Shown: positions 21,695-35,362, counted from the stretch's first letter. The stretch is 64,000 bases of DNA from Opisthorchis felineus (GCA_004794785.1 SJOL01004833.1:84948-148947); one strand, 5' to 3'. Numbers and translations are program-made. Notes: generated by a model not told the origin, from the letters alone.

Positions 21695-23729
21695 ACAAGA
21701 CCTAAGTGCAAATCGCCTAGCTGTCGAGGTGAACTAAGTGTCGCCCGGTAGAAATAGGGAAGGATTAAGCGTGCGACTGTTTCACGCTCAAGCAATGTCA
21801 AGCGTGTGAAACCTGCTTACAGCCTTCTCCAAATGTGGAATGTAGGGAGCAGTAACCAGAACATAGGCACAGAACCCACTTTTCGTATCCTGACACTCCA
21901 GTCCACGGGTATTTAGGTCCATGGACTTTTCAACCAATCAAATTCCTGCTCTATGAATGGGCCAATCACTGCCTCTGCGGACATGAATGCGTTAATTGAT
22001 GACACAAACTCACTCATCCACACAGTCCTATTGTAAACAAAACATTATTGTGCACATGGGAACACATACACTGTATGTTACGCGGACGTCTTTTCACGGA
22101 TTATTAAATCAGATCGAATCTCCTCCGTGGCGCACACAACCTTTACCAAGATCTTGCAGTCTTAACGAAGAAGCACAAGTTGCTTAAAGTGACACAGGAT
22201 CGGAAAGGATCAAAGGCTCCGTGCTCATTGTGGTGATGATACATACTTGAAAATAAGTCTACGTGCCATCTGAGTTTTGAAACCATACGGTTAGAAGTTC
22301 GTCAGGAAGAATTATGGTGATCAAACAAAAAGGATACACAGAACAGAGGGAAATACAGACTGAAATTTTCCACAATTTCCTGTGTAGTCACCACAAACAT
22401 TTCGCAAAATGAAGTCAGATGTTGACTTTGGTTGGCGACCCAAACTGGGCACTGAAGCCACCTTGTATGGCAATAAAAAGCGTTCAAGTGAATGAGCAAG
22501 TTTGACGAACCGATTAACTTCTACCTGATCAAAAGCCTGTGATTTTGGTTACAATAACATTCAGCAAAGATTGATTGAAGAAATACATCGGCTGTTCACT
22601 TTTATCTCATCAGTCTTCAAACGTCGTTCGTGCTAATCGGCTTCGCGGACAGTGACGACTGATCACGCGAAGAATGCAGTCCTCTTTTCCTCTTCGAAGG
22701 ATCATTCTGTGGTCCTTGAATAGAAGTAGCTGGGGGCGATGCGCTTCCGGCTTGACGCGCTCCGGATTCATACTAATGACTGCAGTCCTATAACCTGGCG
22801 GTCACTGATGAAAACATGGGCGATTGGTCGACTGGTTTTAGGTAATTGGCAAACCAATGCTGACGTCTAAATATTGATCTGACTGAACCACACAGGCGTC
22901 AGTGGATTCACTTTGTCGAACTCTGCAGATATCTGCTGCTGAATCACCATCAGGTTGATCTCGATACGTGACTTCAGTGGAAGACCTGGACTTACAGCTA
23001 GAAATGGACAAAAAGTTTCCACGACAGATATACAAACTACTAAGAATGTTCTTGATAGAATGCTGAGCTACTAAGGTCTAAAATAACTGCAGCCGAGAGC
23101 AGGCCTAATCACACTCTTTGAAGGAGACTACCAGTTTCACATGTATCTCCCTAATTACCCAAGACAGAAATCGAAAAATTGTGTGCGTGATTTCGGTGTG
23201 GAACCGCTATACATCTTCAAGGCAATGCGTGTACCGAGACACTGGCATTTCACGTAAGCCTAAGCACGAGCGACATAAGGTAAAGAGTGATTCGAGAACA
23301 CGGACCACTTGTTTGTTTGTTTTTAAACCCTGTGTCGTTTCGGGCTCGATCGTGTAAACTATTTGGTGGAGGTCATTTTTTCATTTGTTGAACTGGCTAA
23401 CCGATCACCGATGCTAGGTTAAAAAAAGCAGACGAAACAAAGAGGAATCGGTATTGCTGGTTCGTAATGCCAACCTTAATACTGTTTTTTTTCAAGACCA
23501 CAAGTTCAGATTACATACCATGCACGATACGATCGGCATATTCAACACACCATTGCCTTCAATGCATAGCTCCCTTCCCAATTCCCCCACTTAACAGTCC
23601 TGTATTTACGCACGAATTTATCAGTTCCCGCCTCCAGTGCGCAGCTACCTACCCCACCTCCCCAAATCATCGGTGAACGAAACTGTGGCAACTACGACCA
23701 TTGTACGACAAGTACGCGGTTCTTTCAGC
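21695..23729. other. No recognised feature
   Basis: No family repeat, domain or RNA signature seen before the GAT array. Confidence 0.5.
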
Positions 23730-23744
23730 TGATGATGATGATGT

Positions 23745-23826
<82 letters not shown>
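23730..23826 (+). repeat. (GAT)n trinucleotide array
   Basis: About 32 GAT units with one early interruption (GTT). Confidence 0.95.
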
Positions 23827-23827
<1 letters not shown>

Positions 23828-24842
23828 GGTCCCGACCCCAAAAGTGCGATCCTAATAAACCTTCATAAACTGCCAGCGTGAACGTGGCTTATCCAAATTT
23901 CGATTTCAGTTCTTCACTTCAAGCCTACAACATCAGATCCATTCCAGTGAGTTGCTCGCACAACTCGACTGGCTCCTCACTTATACTTCTTACATGAGAG
24001 GGAAATCACTCATAAAATATTCCAGACACAGAAGCCACTGGAGAATTCTCCCACAACCTTACGACTACTGTGGGTGTTAATGCTCTCAGGGAGTGGGCAA
24101 CCCATCTCGATACAATACGAATTTTGTCGACAACCTAGCATGTCTTCTAAGCAGCATTTCGCGTTGGAAAACGTTGCCTGATCGTCAACGGTAATACATC
24201 ATTCTCAGCCGGTCAAAAGAAAACAGTGTCGACTACCTCATATCACTCAGTGAACTAGCTAAATCGCTACCAGGTGTCTCTCTGGAGTACAAAATGGGCA
24301 CTGATAAAAATTTATCTCGCAATGGACTTTGTGGACAGCCAGGAAGCTTACAACAGAAGCAAAGTAAAAATTCTAGCAAGGCTATCGATTTTTCGACTCA
24401 CCGATTCTGTTCCTGCACACATAACTCATTGAAACGCAGGTCCATTATTACATGGAAAATCAAGTCGATAATTCCTCACTAGGTTGGTTGATTTGAGAAA
24501 ATTACTCGTCCCAGGACAGGTGGGTGGACATTTGTTTTTCGTTGTGTGCCGTATCTATTAGGTAGCTTCCAGGTTATTCATAGACTCAGAGTGTACAAGC
24601 ATCTACTCGTGGGCAGTAGTAGATATGGATCGATATGCCAGTTTGAAACACAGTCAGTTGGTCACGTGAACAACTTGGTGTTTTACTGTTCGCCAATTGA
24701 AGCCTGGGCATCAAATGTATGGGCTATTTTGTGTTTCTGTGTGCGAAAAATGATCTCTCACATCCAACCTTACACACTTGGTTTGGCAGTAAGCAGATTT
24801 TGGCCCAAATTAAAGGTACATTTTACGGTGCATTATTGGTTG

Positions 24843-24955
24843 TTGATCAGGTGGCAGTTGATCTATTCGGCGAGCTTGACAATTAACTTGAAAACGTTTC
24901 GTCACCATACGAGGAGAGATCATCAGTGCGCAGTTGGCTGGGTGCAGTTTTATAG
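24843..24955 (-). mobile_element. Penelope-like tail fragment
   Basis: Minus strand reads TDDLSSYGDETF with a following stop, then SSSPNRST, another copy of the conserved tail. Confidence 0.45.
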
Positions 24956-25255
24956 TATACTATGCTCAGGTATCGTAGGTTAACACAGGCTGATGTAAAG
25001 ATAGGCCTAAGGGGGATTTTCCAACTGCCGTATTTTGAATGAATTTTGGTTTACCTGTAGTTAATGGACTCATTGAATGGTTTCCATTCACATATCACTG
25101 TTGATGATTCGAATACAACATGGCTCTAGGCTGATCGACGGAAGATTTGCACACACGCGCACAGCTGTGAAGAAGCCAAGTCAGACGAATTGTACAAAAT
25201 GTCGCACCGTTAGATTATCCAGAAGTTTAGGTGCGCTGGGCTTTTAGAGCTCAGG

Positions 25256-25450
25256 TGTTATACATTCGTTCAGCTGTAACACCTTTTCGGTGCCTAGATG
25301 CCATGCCACCAGAAGGAAGCACGAGGGCTGGGATACTGCCAGGTTGCCCAAGCCTAGACAGGGGAAGTTGAGATGCAGATGTCGGGTTCGAACCACGGAC
25401 CTTCCGGCCAGTAAAACCGCGCTCTAACCGCTGAACCATCTCGTCCCTGT
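25256..25450 (-). mobile_element. SINE-A copy
   Basis: Minus strand: TGGTTCAGCGGTTAGAGCG, GGTTCGAACCC, full body and end (GGTGTTACAGCTGAACG). One of the best-preserved copies. Confidence 0.72.
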
Positions 25451-25544
25451 TATGCACCCGAACAACATAAAATACATTGCACATTTACGTACTGACAATA
25501 ACACCGTATGAGAACACTGATGCTCCACTGCCGTACAAGAAAGA

Positions 25545-25880
25545 AATTGGGTAGGGTGTGGGACCTAGGGCTAGCCTGCAGCAAACATCCGAAGTGCCTA
25601 CACCCCCGGCACCTAGTCAGACACCCTGGATAGAAACGTTGCCACTAACATCGTTTAGTCATTGTATCATTCAGTATCACCAGCCAAGCATAGGGAGGGT
25701 CACGTGGACACCATCCTGGAAGACGAACAGCACCAACAACACCCGAACTTGTCACTCTATCCTTCATTCCTTTCTGCAATGTCAAATTCTGTCTACCTCT
25801 AGGTTTCCGTCACTCTGAATTAGACACGAAAACAATGCTCTTCTCGTGAGACGCATTTCAGAGTACAGTTCCGTCTACTT
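25545..25880 (+). repeat. Repeat family R3, copy 3
   Basis: GGCTAGCCTGCAGCAAACAT ... GCCAAGCATAGGGAGGGTCA ... CACCAACAACACC ... CCGTCACTCTGAATTAGACA. Confidence 0.6.
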
Positions 25881-25889
25881 CACCGAGAA

Positions 25890-28800
25890 CTCGTATGCCC
25901 ACCATCTCTTCTAACACTTGGGGCGATATGTTAGTTTCCATGCTTTCCAGCCCATAAGTTTAGAAAGTTTTAATTCAGGTGAAAGACTAAAATTTCACAG
26001 TCTGTATTTTCCGGATATTCTCACAAGCTGTCGGTCCATCACCTTTATACCAAATAAACCGGGCGAATGGGACACAAACCCTAGAGATTGGTCGACGCCA
26101 ACCACCCAAAATCGCGTTTACTATACTTCTTCATCTCAGTGACTTCGTAACCGTTGGCTTTCTTGCAGAATATGTTGCATGTCACCGCGCTAATCACTTG
26201 GATGTGTTACCGATGCGCAGCGGACGATGATGCTGGTCACAGACACTTCGTGGTACACATGAGTTTCATTTTACCCTTAGTGGAAAACGAGGTGCTCAAA
26301 AAAAGGCGGCGGTCAGGTGACCACGACATTCCATTTAGCTATATTGTCATTAAATTTCAAATGAACGTGGACTGTATGTTGCATACTAGTGCCCGTCGTA
26401 GTGTGGTGGGTGTGATAACTTCAGTCGGCATTTTGCTAGAGAGAACTAGCTGATCTACTCCAGGAGGAATCGTTCCCAATCCCGGATTAAGACCAGTTCA
26501 TTCCGGTGTTGTAAGATTAGCATTTAAGATCTCTCTGATTGTCCACATAGCACAATGCATCATCCAAACAAAGATTGGGACTGGGAATTTATGCAGTGCA
26601 CTTTTGCGTGTGCGTGTCTCAAAGAATGCGTGGAGATGACAAGGCAAGTTGGAATCTGCATGGTAGGTGAGTACCACAATTTCCTCTCTTTGTAGAGACC
26701 ACTGTCCAGATGGGACCACTTGTGGTCACTCTCTAGTGAATTCTCCAAATGGTGAAGCTCCGCTTAGCCTAAACAAAAACTCACTTTTGGTAAGTCCCTG
26801 CAAATGGTCTTGCAACAATTGCTTGATTTAAAAAGGGAAACTTAAGGGACCACTCAGAAGTGATCTCTTGTGGAGGTTTTTCACCTTTAGAGAATAAAAT
26901 CCTACATGTCCTTTCCGTGGGTAAAATTTTGAAAGAAATATGATAAGCTGTTTGTCCTCCAAGCCGGACTTTCTGGCAGAGCGTTTGCCAGTGAATTAAG
27001 CTGGTCAGACCCAAAAGTAATCCGTTCTGACTGTCGGACTCTCATGGCGATCGTAGCCCCAGAGAGGAAGAGTTGAGATCACAACCATGATTTCAGCTCC
27101 TGGATCCTTCTATAACACAAAACTTTAAACAAGACTATCCTCTGCTGATGTCACAAGATGCTCTATTACCTCTCAGTAGACAAGGCGCCCACAGTCGAGG
27201 GAGGTGCTTACAATGAGACAGTGCACAAATTCGAGCCCAAACGAGAGTCTATTGTGCAGTGCCAGTTGGCGTCTGCAAAATGGTCGTCCTAGCGCAGTTT
27301 CCCTCAATTTTACCGTGATTACTATTATTTGTGAACGATAGGACTAATATTTATACAGAATATCTGTTTTATTACACGGTCCTCTAATCAGACCCACAAT
27401 ATTGGCGCAGTAACTTCGGTCCATCGTTAAATTATTTCCAGCATTTGAGGCGCTTACATTACCATCTGCTTGTAAAGTCGAAAGAGGTTCTGGACCCTCA
27501 AGAAAGACCACAACATCCAATTAAGGCCAATTAAGCGATCCCTCATGAGTTAGTTTTTCGTAGATTGACCACAGCACTTTACAAAACGGTTCCTGTAACG
27601 ATACGTTCCTTTGTAGTATGCGTTCGCATCACTAGCATCATCAAGACGCTTCTTGTGTCAACCGTGATCGAAAAATATTCACACCCTAAACAAAAGATCC
27701 ACATCGGCATAATCTAACGGACGGGTAGCTCGCTGTGCAGCAATAAATCTACAAGACCAACACCACATTTGCGTTGTTTTTAATAAGATGTTCAAAAGCC
27801 GGTCTCGTTATACCTGTGGTTTGTAGGCGGCAGTCACAATGCAAGATTTGATTGCGATTTGATTGAATCAGTGTTTTGGCACAGGTATTTTGCACCCCTC
27901 GTAGTGTTATATTTGAGAACCCCCAATTCACTCTTCTGCTAAAAACGCTAACTTCGAGTTCATTTCACAAAAATCCTTGTCTATTCACAGGAGAACTGAG
28001 TTTTCTGCTTTTTGAATTAGTGAATGCTTATCATTATGCATAATTTTTGTGTTTTCGTAGCTGAAAATATTTCTGTAGAGTTTCCCGCGTGACCAGTAAG
28101 TTTGAGGAAAAATCAGTGTCTGACGTACTGCATTCTGGTCTTTCATTAAACATAATTCTTTACATCCGTTCAAAATTGATCAGGCGTGCCTAAAATACAA
28201 TTAAGGATGTCGTAAACCGAGAAGTCCTCAAGTGTTGAGGTGCAGTTTCGAAGCCCTACTCACTGTCATCGAAATATAACTCAGCTACTTGCGAGACTTA
28301 AGTAGTCAAATGAATGAGTTAGACAGGTTGAACATCGATCGATCTTTGGACAACGCTGTGAGTAGAAATTTTTCCATTCTCAGATCTGCGCTAGCGCTTC
28401 GTAACAGCTCATTTTGTTGCTATGACACAGTGAGATAGTGTCCGCTTGTTATAAGACTCGTGTATTGTCAGGGACCAACTACCACACCTTGTATTTACGT
28501 TATTGCTCTCCGAAAACCGTCGCTCTTCGGTATTGGACAACTGCTTTCGAGTTTGGTTTGCCCATCAGGTACACGCGAAATGACATAAGTTATGTATATG
28601 TTCAAGTTGTTGTTAATAGTATGGTTATTCATGCTTTCTAACCAAAACAGGACAGGTGCTGCCTTATATATCCATGGCGCACTTAACCAGGGCACTGAAA
28701 ACATCGAAATATGAAAGCAGACTAAACGTATCACCTTTGTAAGTCTGCGTTGAATATACTGTAGTTTCGGAGATGCCGTTTTCGGTTGTCCTCAATGGCT

Positions 28801-29429
28801 TGTCAGATCAGGAGCCTGTTGTGTTCTGGTTACGATCCCTTCGTGGTTCCTTTTTACGGAGTCCACTTGCAACGACTCTGAGTACTTTCCATACAAGAAT
28901 GAGCACTCAAGTTGTGAGTGGTTGCGGGATCTGTAGAATTTGCCTTGCCACGCCTCTGTCTCTTGGACAGTCCTCCTTTCGTATTGACGTAAGTATTCTG
29001 ATGAGTTCACACCAAAAGGCTCTAATTAGAGCCCATCACCAGCGGATACCAGTGGCCTCGAAGGGTTGCCGCGCTGACCCTATAAGCCCTGGGCCAGAGG
29101 AGCTTAACAACAGCGCTGATAAAAGACAGCCAGTCGGCATCATAGCCCCGACTACAATAAACAACGGGCAACAGTGGAGGCATCCGCAGTGAATCGATGC
29201 TCTAGCAGAGTATTCGAAACCAAACTGACTGAATCCGGCCAGTTCAATACCTGCGATGTTTTTTACCTGTTCTCACGCAGAGCATCAGTCAGGTTACTTG
29301 CGTATGGTTCAATTTCTAAGTGGCAAAACTACGCTGAAAAACACACGCAAAAACATTTGCGCTGCAAAATCTGCATTATGCCATAAGTGCTACCTTTCTG
29401 TCGCGCAAATTTTTCTCTATATCTTTGCT
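25890..29429. other. No recognised feature
   Basis: The part from about 28.8 kb may hold 5' LINE-related sequence, but it cannot be read as the endonuclease domain. Confidence 0.45.
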
Positions 29430-31193
29430 TTTCGACGCCTCTCCTTTCCTCTCCAATCAAGTGGAACGAGGAGCGTGGGTCTCAGTGAAACGATCTTCGG
29501 AAAAGATGGGACCTCAAATAATTCACAAAAACGTCGTCTTTAACGATGGTAGGAACATTTTGAAGAGCAGGCTCCCCCTAAGCTTAACCTCAGACAGGAC
29601 CAACTGAACCGGAGAGGAACGTGGATATCAGTCCGCCATCGGTCCAGCGTGCAATCTAATTGCTTCAGCGCAACAAAGCACCTGGTCCAGATGGGTCGCA
29701 TCCTGCAGTCTTCGCAGAAGGTGGTGCGTCTCTTGAGGCTATCCTGATAACTTCACTCTAAAGTATCTGGATTGAAGAAAGTATACCGACAGAATGGAGC
29801 TCCTGGACGGTACATCAAAAGGCCATTGTGCGAAAACTGCAGTCTAGTAACTGCAGCTTCCAAGGTGCTCTCTGGTAGTATCCTACCAGAGGTCCATCAC
29901 TGGGAGGGCTAGTTTCGCCCTGGGCATAGATCATATCTTCACTTTCCGACAAGTACTGGAACTGCGCCGACTGTCAACAATAATCACGGTTCCCGATCTA
30001 AGATCTGCTTTTGACTCCGCTGATTGTCAGAAACTGTGGCAGTGTCTGGCGATGAAGGGTGTCCCCTTCTCCTTTGGATGCGTACGGCAAATCCTCTCGT
30101 GAGTTAAACACATCCAGATATCCGTTGCAACCCTTTCTTTCCAAATTCGCAATCGATATGTTGCTTGAACCTTATTTAACAGCCTGTAACACCTCTGGGA
30201 TCGAAATATCGCCGGAGCGTTCACTAATAGAAATCGAGTACGCCGACGTTATCCCTCTTCTTGGAGCATACCCTTTAGAAATACAAACTGTTTTAAATAA
30301 CTTAGCTGATTCTGCTACACAACTGAGTATGCACCTCGCGTGACTGAATTGTTGCCGCAAGGTTGGGTGGGATCAAACCTAAACCTTGTGCTTGCAGGTG
30401 AACCGGTCGATTTGGTGGAAAAGTTCATCTCGCTCTTTAGCTGCATAAGTCCTGGCGGACCGGTGAGAGATGAAATCTCTTCCCTAATGGGAAGGCATTG
30501 GCAGCGTTCACCAACTTCCGATATTTGTGGTGCCGAAGTGATATTACCTTGACTGTCAAGGATAGAGCGTACAATGCCGCGGTGCGATCTGTACTACTTT
30601 GTGGATCAGAGACGCGGCCGCTGCGTGCGGGATATATTCATTGACTCTTTGTGTTTGACCATCAGTACCTCCAAAGCGTTGTGTGGGTTTCGTGGAACAT
30701 CAAATCAGTAATGATGAAGTACTCTAGATGGTTTTCGAGGATGGAGGTCAGGTGGTCACACTTCACAGGTTACGCTAATTATACCCTGCACTTCGTATGC
30801 CAGAAGACCAAATGGACACGATTCAGTGGCGGTTAGTCCATGAATTGGCAATGAAGCATAAAAACACTTACCACCCATGTCAGTCGCGTCTGTAACTGCC
30901 GTCTGCCCGGATGGAGATCGCTGGACAAGACAAACCAATGATTAGTGACCCTTGGAAATGTGGCTGTGTCACACAGTCACTGGCAGTCTTGCATTAAAGC
31001 CATCGCCTTCACTTCGTAGCTCTCAACTCCTGTCATTCTGGACAAGCATATGCATTTGTCGTCAATGCACAGGTTAGGCAATCACCTCAAATGCATGACC
31101 CCCATTCCTCATTCCTATCCTCGGTGAGTGAAGCTATGGCAGCCGGAACAACTTCCCTCCGATGCACGGTTTGTGAGCCGAAAAACGGAACCT
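29430..31193 (+). mobile_element. Decayed LINE (endonuclease/reverse-transcriptase type)
   Basis: Several broken frames together read as a trematode-style LINE reverse transcriptase. The order is SGTRSVGLSETIFGKDGT (about 29460-29515), KAPGPDGSHPA (about 29670), IDHIFTFRQVLELRRLST (about 29925-29985), LRSAFDSADCQKLWQCLAMK (about 30000-30060), FAIDMLLEPYL, EYADVIPLLGA (30236-30270, catalytic YADD changed to YADV), VLAGEPVDLVEKF, CISPGGPVRDEISS and VFDHQYLQS. Stops, frameshifts and deletions (the SGVRQGCPLSP block is missing) show it is dead. The 5' part is absent or unrecognisable. The 3' end runs into the pentanucleotide array, as expected of LINEs with simple-repeat tails. Confidence 0.78.
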
Positions 31194-31359
31194 ACTGAAC
31201 TGAACTGAACTGAACTGAACTGAACTGAACTGAACTGAACTGAACTGAACTGAACTGAACTGAACTGAACTGAACTGAACTGAACTGAACTGAACTGAAC
31301 TGAACTGAACTGAACTGAACTGAACTGAACTGAACTGAACTGAACTGAACTGAACTGAC
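31194..31359 (+). repeat. (ACTGA)n array, LINE 3' tail
   Basis: About 33 nearly perfect 5-bp units directly after the LINE 3' region. The minus-strand QFSSV-repeat frame across it is an artefact. Confidence 0.92.
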
Positions 31360-31509
31360 TGGGGCCCTCTTCTCTCATGAGGCCAAATTTTAATGCAAAG
31401 TCAACGAATTCGGGACGGCTAACGCCCGTGTCCGTAAGGTATTTGAAATTCCAAATTCAAACAGTTGGACTTTGACCTTTCAGTATAATCCACTATGCTG
31501 ACTGCGGGC

Positions 31510-31725
31510 CGACATTTTGTTAGAAAATACCATAAACGAGAGGAGATTCAAGTATGATGCAGTTGAGTCTCCCGTTAGCATCATTTTAATTAGCCAGTTG
31601 CCTGTCCTTTGGTGTTCGAGCAGGACATACGGTTGATGGCACTGCGCCTACATGACTAACCTGAAGAAAGGCAAAAGTCACTCGTGGGCTGTCGGACAGT
31701 TATCAGCAACCTCACGAGTAGTATG
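31510..31725 (+). mobile_element. Hammerhead repeat I, decayed
   Basis: Plus-oriented body and tail; the ribozyme region 31644-31689 reads CATGACTAACCTGAAG, with GTGGGCTGTC preserved. It lies about 150 bp after the LINE-tail array. Confidence 0.6.
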
Positions 31726-31729
31726 TTCC

Positions 31730-34060
31730 GTCAAGTAGATAAGAATTATTTTCAGTCATCTGTCAACTGAATGAAACTGATAATCTTGGAGAGGACGCTT
31801 GTTCGCAAGAAATTTCCGGCAAACTTATGTACTACGGCTAACAGCAATGATAGAACTAAACGTAGAAAGTACTGCCGCAAATATACTTGACATTGCTGCA
31901 AAGTTATTCGTGACTGTGCCACCCAAACCGTTTCCAGGCCAACACTACCCAAGTCCTTTCCATGATCGCATAATAAAATGACCCTTCTTGTCGGTTGACG
32001 ACGTACTCACAATGATTCAGATTGGAGAACAGGATTCAAACTACATACCCACTAGAAAACCGGCAAGACCTATTGCTTAGGTTTACTTTCATTTGCAACA
32101 GTCATTTTGTACGCCAGTAACACTGCAATTCACGCACGTTTGGTTGTGTTTCATAGGGACCACAAGCGAACAGTCACAATTTGCGATTACAAGATTTCGT
32201 GGTAGCTCGCAGGAGATTTCCCGATTTAGTTTGAAAAATACATAAACAAATACAAGTTCTGGTCACTAGTTTTGGAAAAGTTCCCTCCAGATTTGCCTCC
32301 GGCATAGAGTATTTCCCCAAGATGCGGAAGTAAGCAACCGGAAGCGTTGACGAACGCAGTCATTAGAAAGGGACCTAGAGATTTCACGCTTTATTGAGAT
32401 TCCGCTTCAACTGTCTCAGCCTATTTACAAAGGTATACAATGGAGGCATCAGGTGTCGCAGAGTTTTACCCTTTGCCCTGTATGTGCGAATATTTTGAAA
32501 ACTCTGCAAAACAAGATGACCTCAACAATCACCTTCTTCCCGCCAATATTTTCAAGATTTCTTATGGTTACATCTTACTTCTAGTTGATTTATAAGCTGC
32601 GTTTTGGCGGCTTTTAGAGTCCTACACGAAAGAAGTGGAACTGGAGAGTTGGACTTGGTTCTTGGGATAAGCTTTTCAAGTTGCTCTTATTTCGAGCAAA
32701 AATCAAATTTTCGTGGAAAACAGTTATGTATGAAGGTTTTTGAGACTAATGCTGGCAACCGTTCACAACAGGAGTATCTTTGGCATTCAGAATTCGTTGT
32801 TCCAAATTTGCATCGCTGGAGACTTTATGTGGGCCATTCATCGTTGTTGTGTACATAAAACTGGTTTGCAGAGTTCTTCTGGCTATGAACATATATATGA
32901 TGGTTTACCTCATGTCGCAACTTCATCAGGTCTTCTTTGACCCACTGACGCCAGTCAAGGGGCACTTCAGTATACCAAAGCATACTTTTTTCGAGTTCTC
33001 CAACTCAGTGTGCCATGCGGCGCTTTGTGTTGCCGATTAATCGCACTTTGCCAATGGTGGTCATAACGCACCCAGATACAAATGGATCGCAGTGTAAAGC
33101 GAAGCTCAGCCAAGAACATTGTCCAGCGTGACAACTATATTACTGTGCAGCTGCTTTGGTACAAGGCGACGAGTACTGAGTGCAGAGCAAATCGATAGCT
33201 GCGCAGGCAAAACCTGGGAAAGGCCACATTCGAGATGATGCACAATCGATTGAATCTACCAATCCCCATCGAATTGGGAAAGAAACAATGCGGCTCAAGT
33301 GGTTAGCCCACACCAATGCTAGTTGGATCAATAAATGTATCCCTGCTGCTCGACAAAGCAGATGGATAAATTGTATTCTGCGTGGAATCTGCCACGTGTC
33401 TTGCTGGGATATGACCTTAAATGATACAGCACAGTCTGGATGAATGAAATAAGACTCAAACAAAAAGGTCGGATGGAACGATCGGCTGAAACCTGTGAAG
33501 GACGTACTTTTCTATGAAGTTACCTATCATGACGGAGTCACAGCAGGCTACTCAAATAATACGAGCGACCAACTATACTTTCAAGCAAGTGTATACTCTA
33601 GTGGTGAACGGATTCTGCAGATGTTTTGCTTAAAATGGAGTTCAGAAAAAAATCTTTAAGACTTCCGCAAACATTAGGTCAGAGAAATCCCCCATTCTGT
33701 TTGTTTTTCTCTGGAAAAATGGCACTTTCCCTTAACCAAAGGAATGTGTCCCACCAAGGAGTGATTCACCGTCTGCAAATCAGGTGTCACATCTTATTCT
33801 GTATAACACACTAATGGGCGTAACACAGCTGTGGAGTAGCTGCGTTCTCGTTGAACATGCAGCAGCGCACTAAGAGTTTTCTAGATCAACCAAAATTAAC
33901 GACTTCCAAATACTTACAAATTGGCAGTGGAAACGAGCTGATTTGCTGCCAACACGCATTGAAAGTTTGTGGGTGGGAGAGGCCGTGCGAACCAACAGCT
34001 GATTGTTTCTGTCAAGGTGCGCAACACAAGTTAGATCCAGTCAACAAAATTCAAGCGTAT
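31730..34060. other. No recognised feature
   Basis: Short frames on both strands at 32.6-33.5 kb; no motifs. Confidence 0.5.
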
Positions 34061-34390
34061 CCTTATGAGTAGTACAGTACGAATATACATGTATCGCGAT
34101 ATCCCGAATATAGTAGCAACTGAAACATGAGGCGGCCTGGTGCATCACATTCAGTTGCCTGGAAACATCACAAACGAGAGATTCAGCTGCGTTCCAGGTG
34201 ATTCTCTCGAAAAACCAAATTTGTTTGCAAATGAGTGTATTCCGCTAATCCCGTGCAATTTGGGTTCAAGTAGAACATAAGGTTTATGGAAACTCGGGGA
34301 CTGCGCCTATCTGATGAGCCTGAATTGGAAGGGCGAAACCAGTCGTGGGCTGTCGAAGAGTTTTCAGCAACCTTATGAGTAGTACATTAC
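34061..34390 (+). mobile_element. Hammerhead repeat J (complete 310-bp unit)
   Basis: A single plus-oriented unit bounded by direct repeats of CCTTATGAGTAGTACA starting at 34061 and 34371, exactly 310 bp apart. It contains the full body (tail, palindromic CGCGATATCCCGAATAT region, GAGGCGGCCTGG, CACAAACGAGAGATTCAGC) and the ribozyme at 34276-34377. This is the expected layout of a monomer copied from a tandem or circular template. Confidence 0.8.
34276..34377 (+). ncRNA. Hammerhead ribozyme, long-loop subfamily
   Basis: Core CTGATGAG at 34311-34318 and GAAA at 34335-34338 are intact. Stem II is GCCT/GGGC with a nine-base loop GAATTGGAA instead of CAAGAA. Stem III reads ACCAGT, so one CG pair of the palindrome is lost. 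Stem I is GCCTAT/GTGGGC with one wobble, followed by a perfect GGAAACTC/GAGTTTTC helix and CATAAGGTT/AACCTTATG. Probably still cleavable, perhaps weakly. Confidence 0.72.
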
Positions 34391-35362
34391 AAATAATAAT
34401 GCTGGTTTAAGAAGCAGGGTTTTCGCGAATTTTCCGGAGTTTGAACTTTGAATCTGCGCACATAATGCATACTTTATGCGAATTTTATACACTTGGGTAA
34501 TATACACAGCCACTTTTTTGTATCTTGGTCACTGCCATCGTCGTGAGGCTTAATCTATTCTGAACATTACTATTTTGCTGGATAAGCAGCTGCTTTTAGA
34601 TCTTGGTGGATAAATACAATATATATTGTTTTTTGATATACTTTATGGTGACAAAGATCTTGGTGTCTTCTGGTGTCCTCAATGCCTACAAAATTAGGAA
34701 AGCCTGGGGTAAGGTGGAAACCAGCGTTCTTTGAGTGTTTGGTTGTGATAGACATTCCGATGTGACGATAACATCAACAATAGTGTGTGAAGTATCATAA
34801 CATTAAGACACGCATTTTTTTGGGTTGCCGTGTCACCATAGGTATTTTGGTATGAATGTCCAAGGTTGCTTTGCACACGCAAACTGCGGAAATTTGGAAA
34901 GCAACAAGATATCCGAAGAATGTGTGCTCATACATGAGAGGATATATCGATGAGCTGGGAATCTCACTATCCCTGCAGCAGCCATTTTCATTTCATGCGC
35001 GCACAGAATTCGCAGAGAATTTACTTTGTCGAGTCTATTTGGACGATAAAACGCTTCAAACGTGATCGATAGACGAAGAATGTGGCTTCTGCAATTGATC
35101 CTACAGACTGCAGCTTGTTGCTTGTCCGACAACTGTGCTGCGTACGGTACAACCAATCAACGTGCCGAGCTTCCATATGCTGTCCTGACAACCAATCACT
35201 TGCGAGTACGGCCGTTCGCCTGCTTGCTTCTGTGGCACACGATGGTGAGTCGTGTCTAGCGACTGGTCTAACCGTCTGGAGACACCAACGATCCTCGAGG
35301 TTCAGAGGGTGGATGTGCGTGCGGAAGTATCGCCAGTAGGTGGGAAAGCCCAAAATTATCAA

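Noticed and set aside
28280..28360. Possible further hammerhead repeat tail (GGACAACGCTGTGAGTAG)
   Set aside because: Only a short resemblance to the tail, with no core, body or stem sequence.
31115..31378. Minus-strand open frame with a repeated QFSSV motif
   Set aside because: Translation of the (ACTGA)n array at the LINE 3' end, not a gene.
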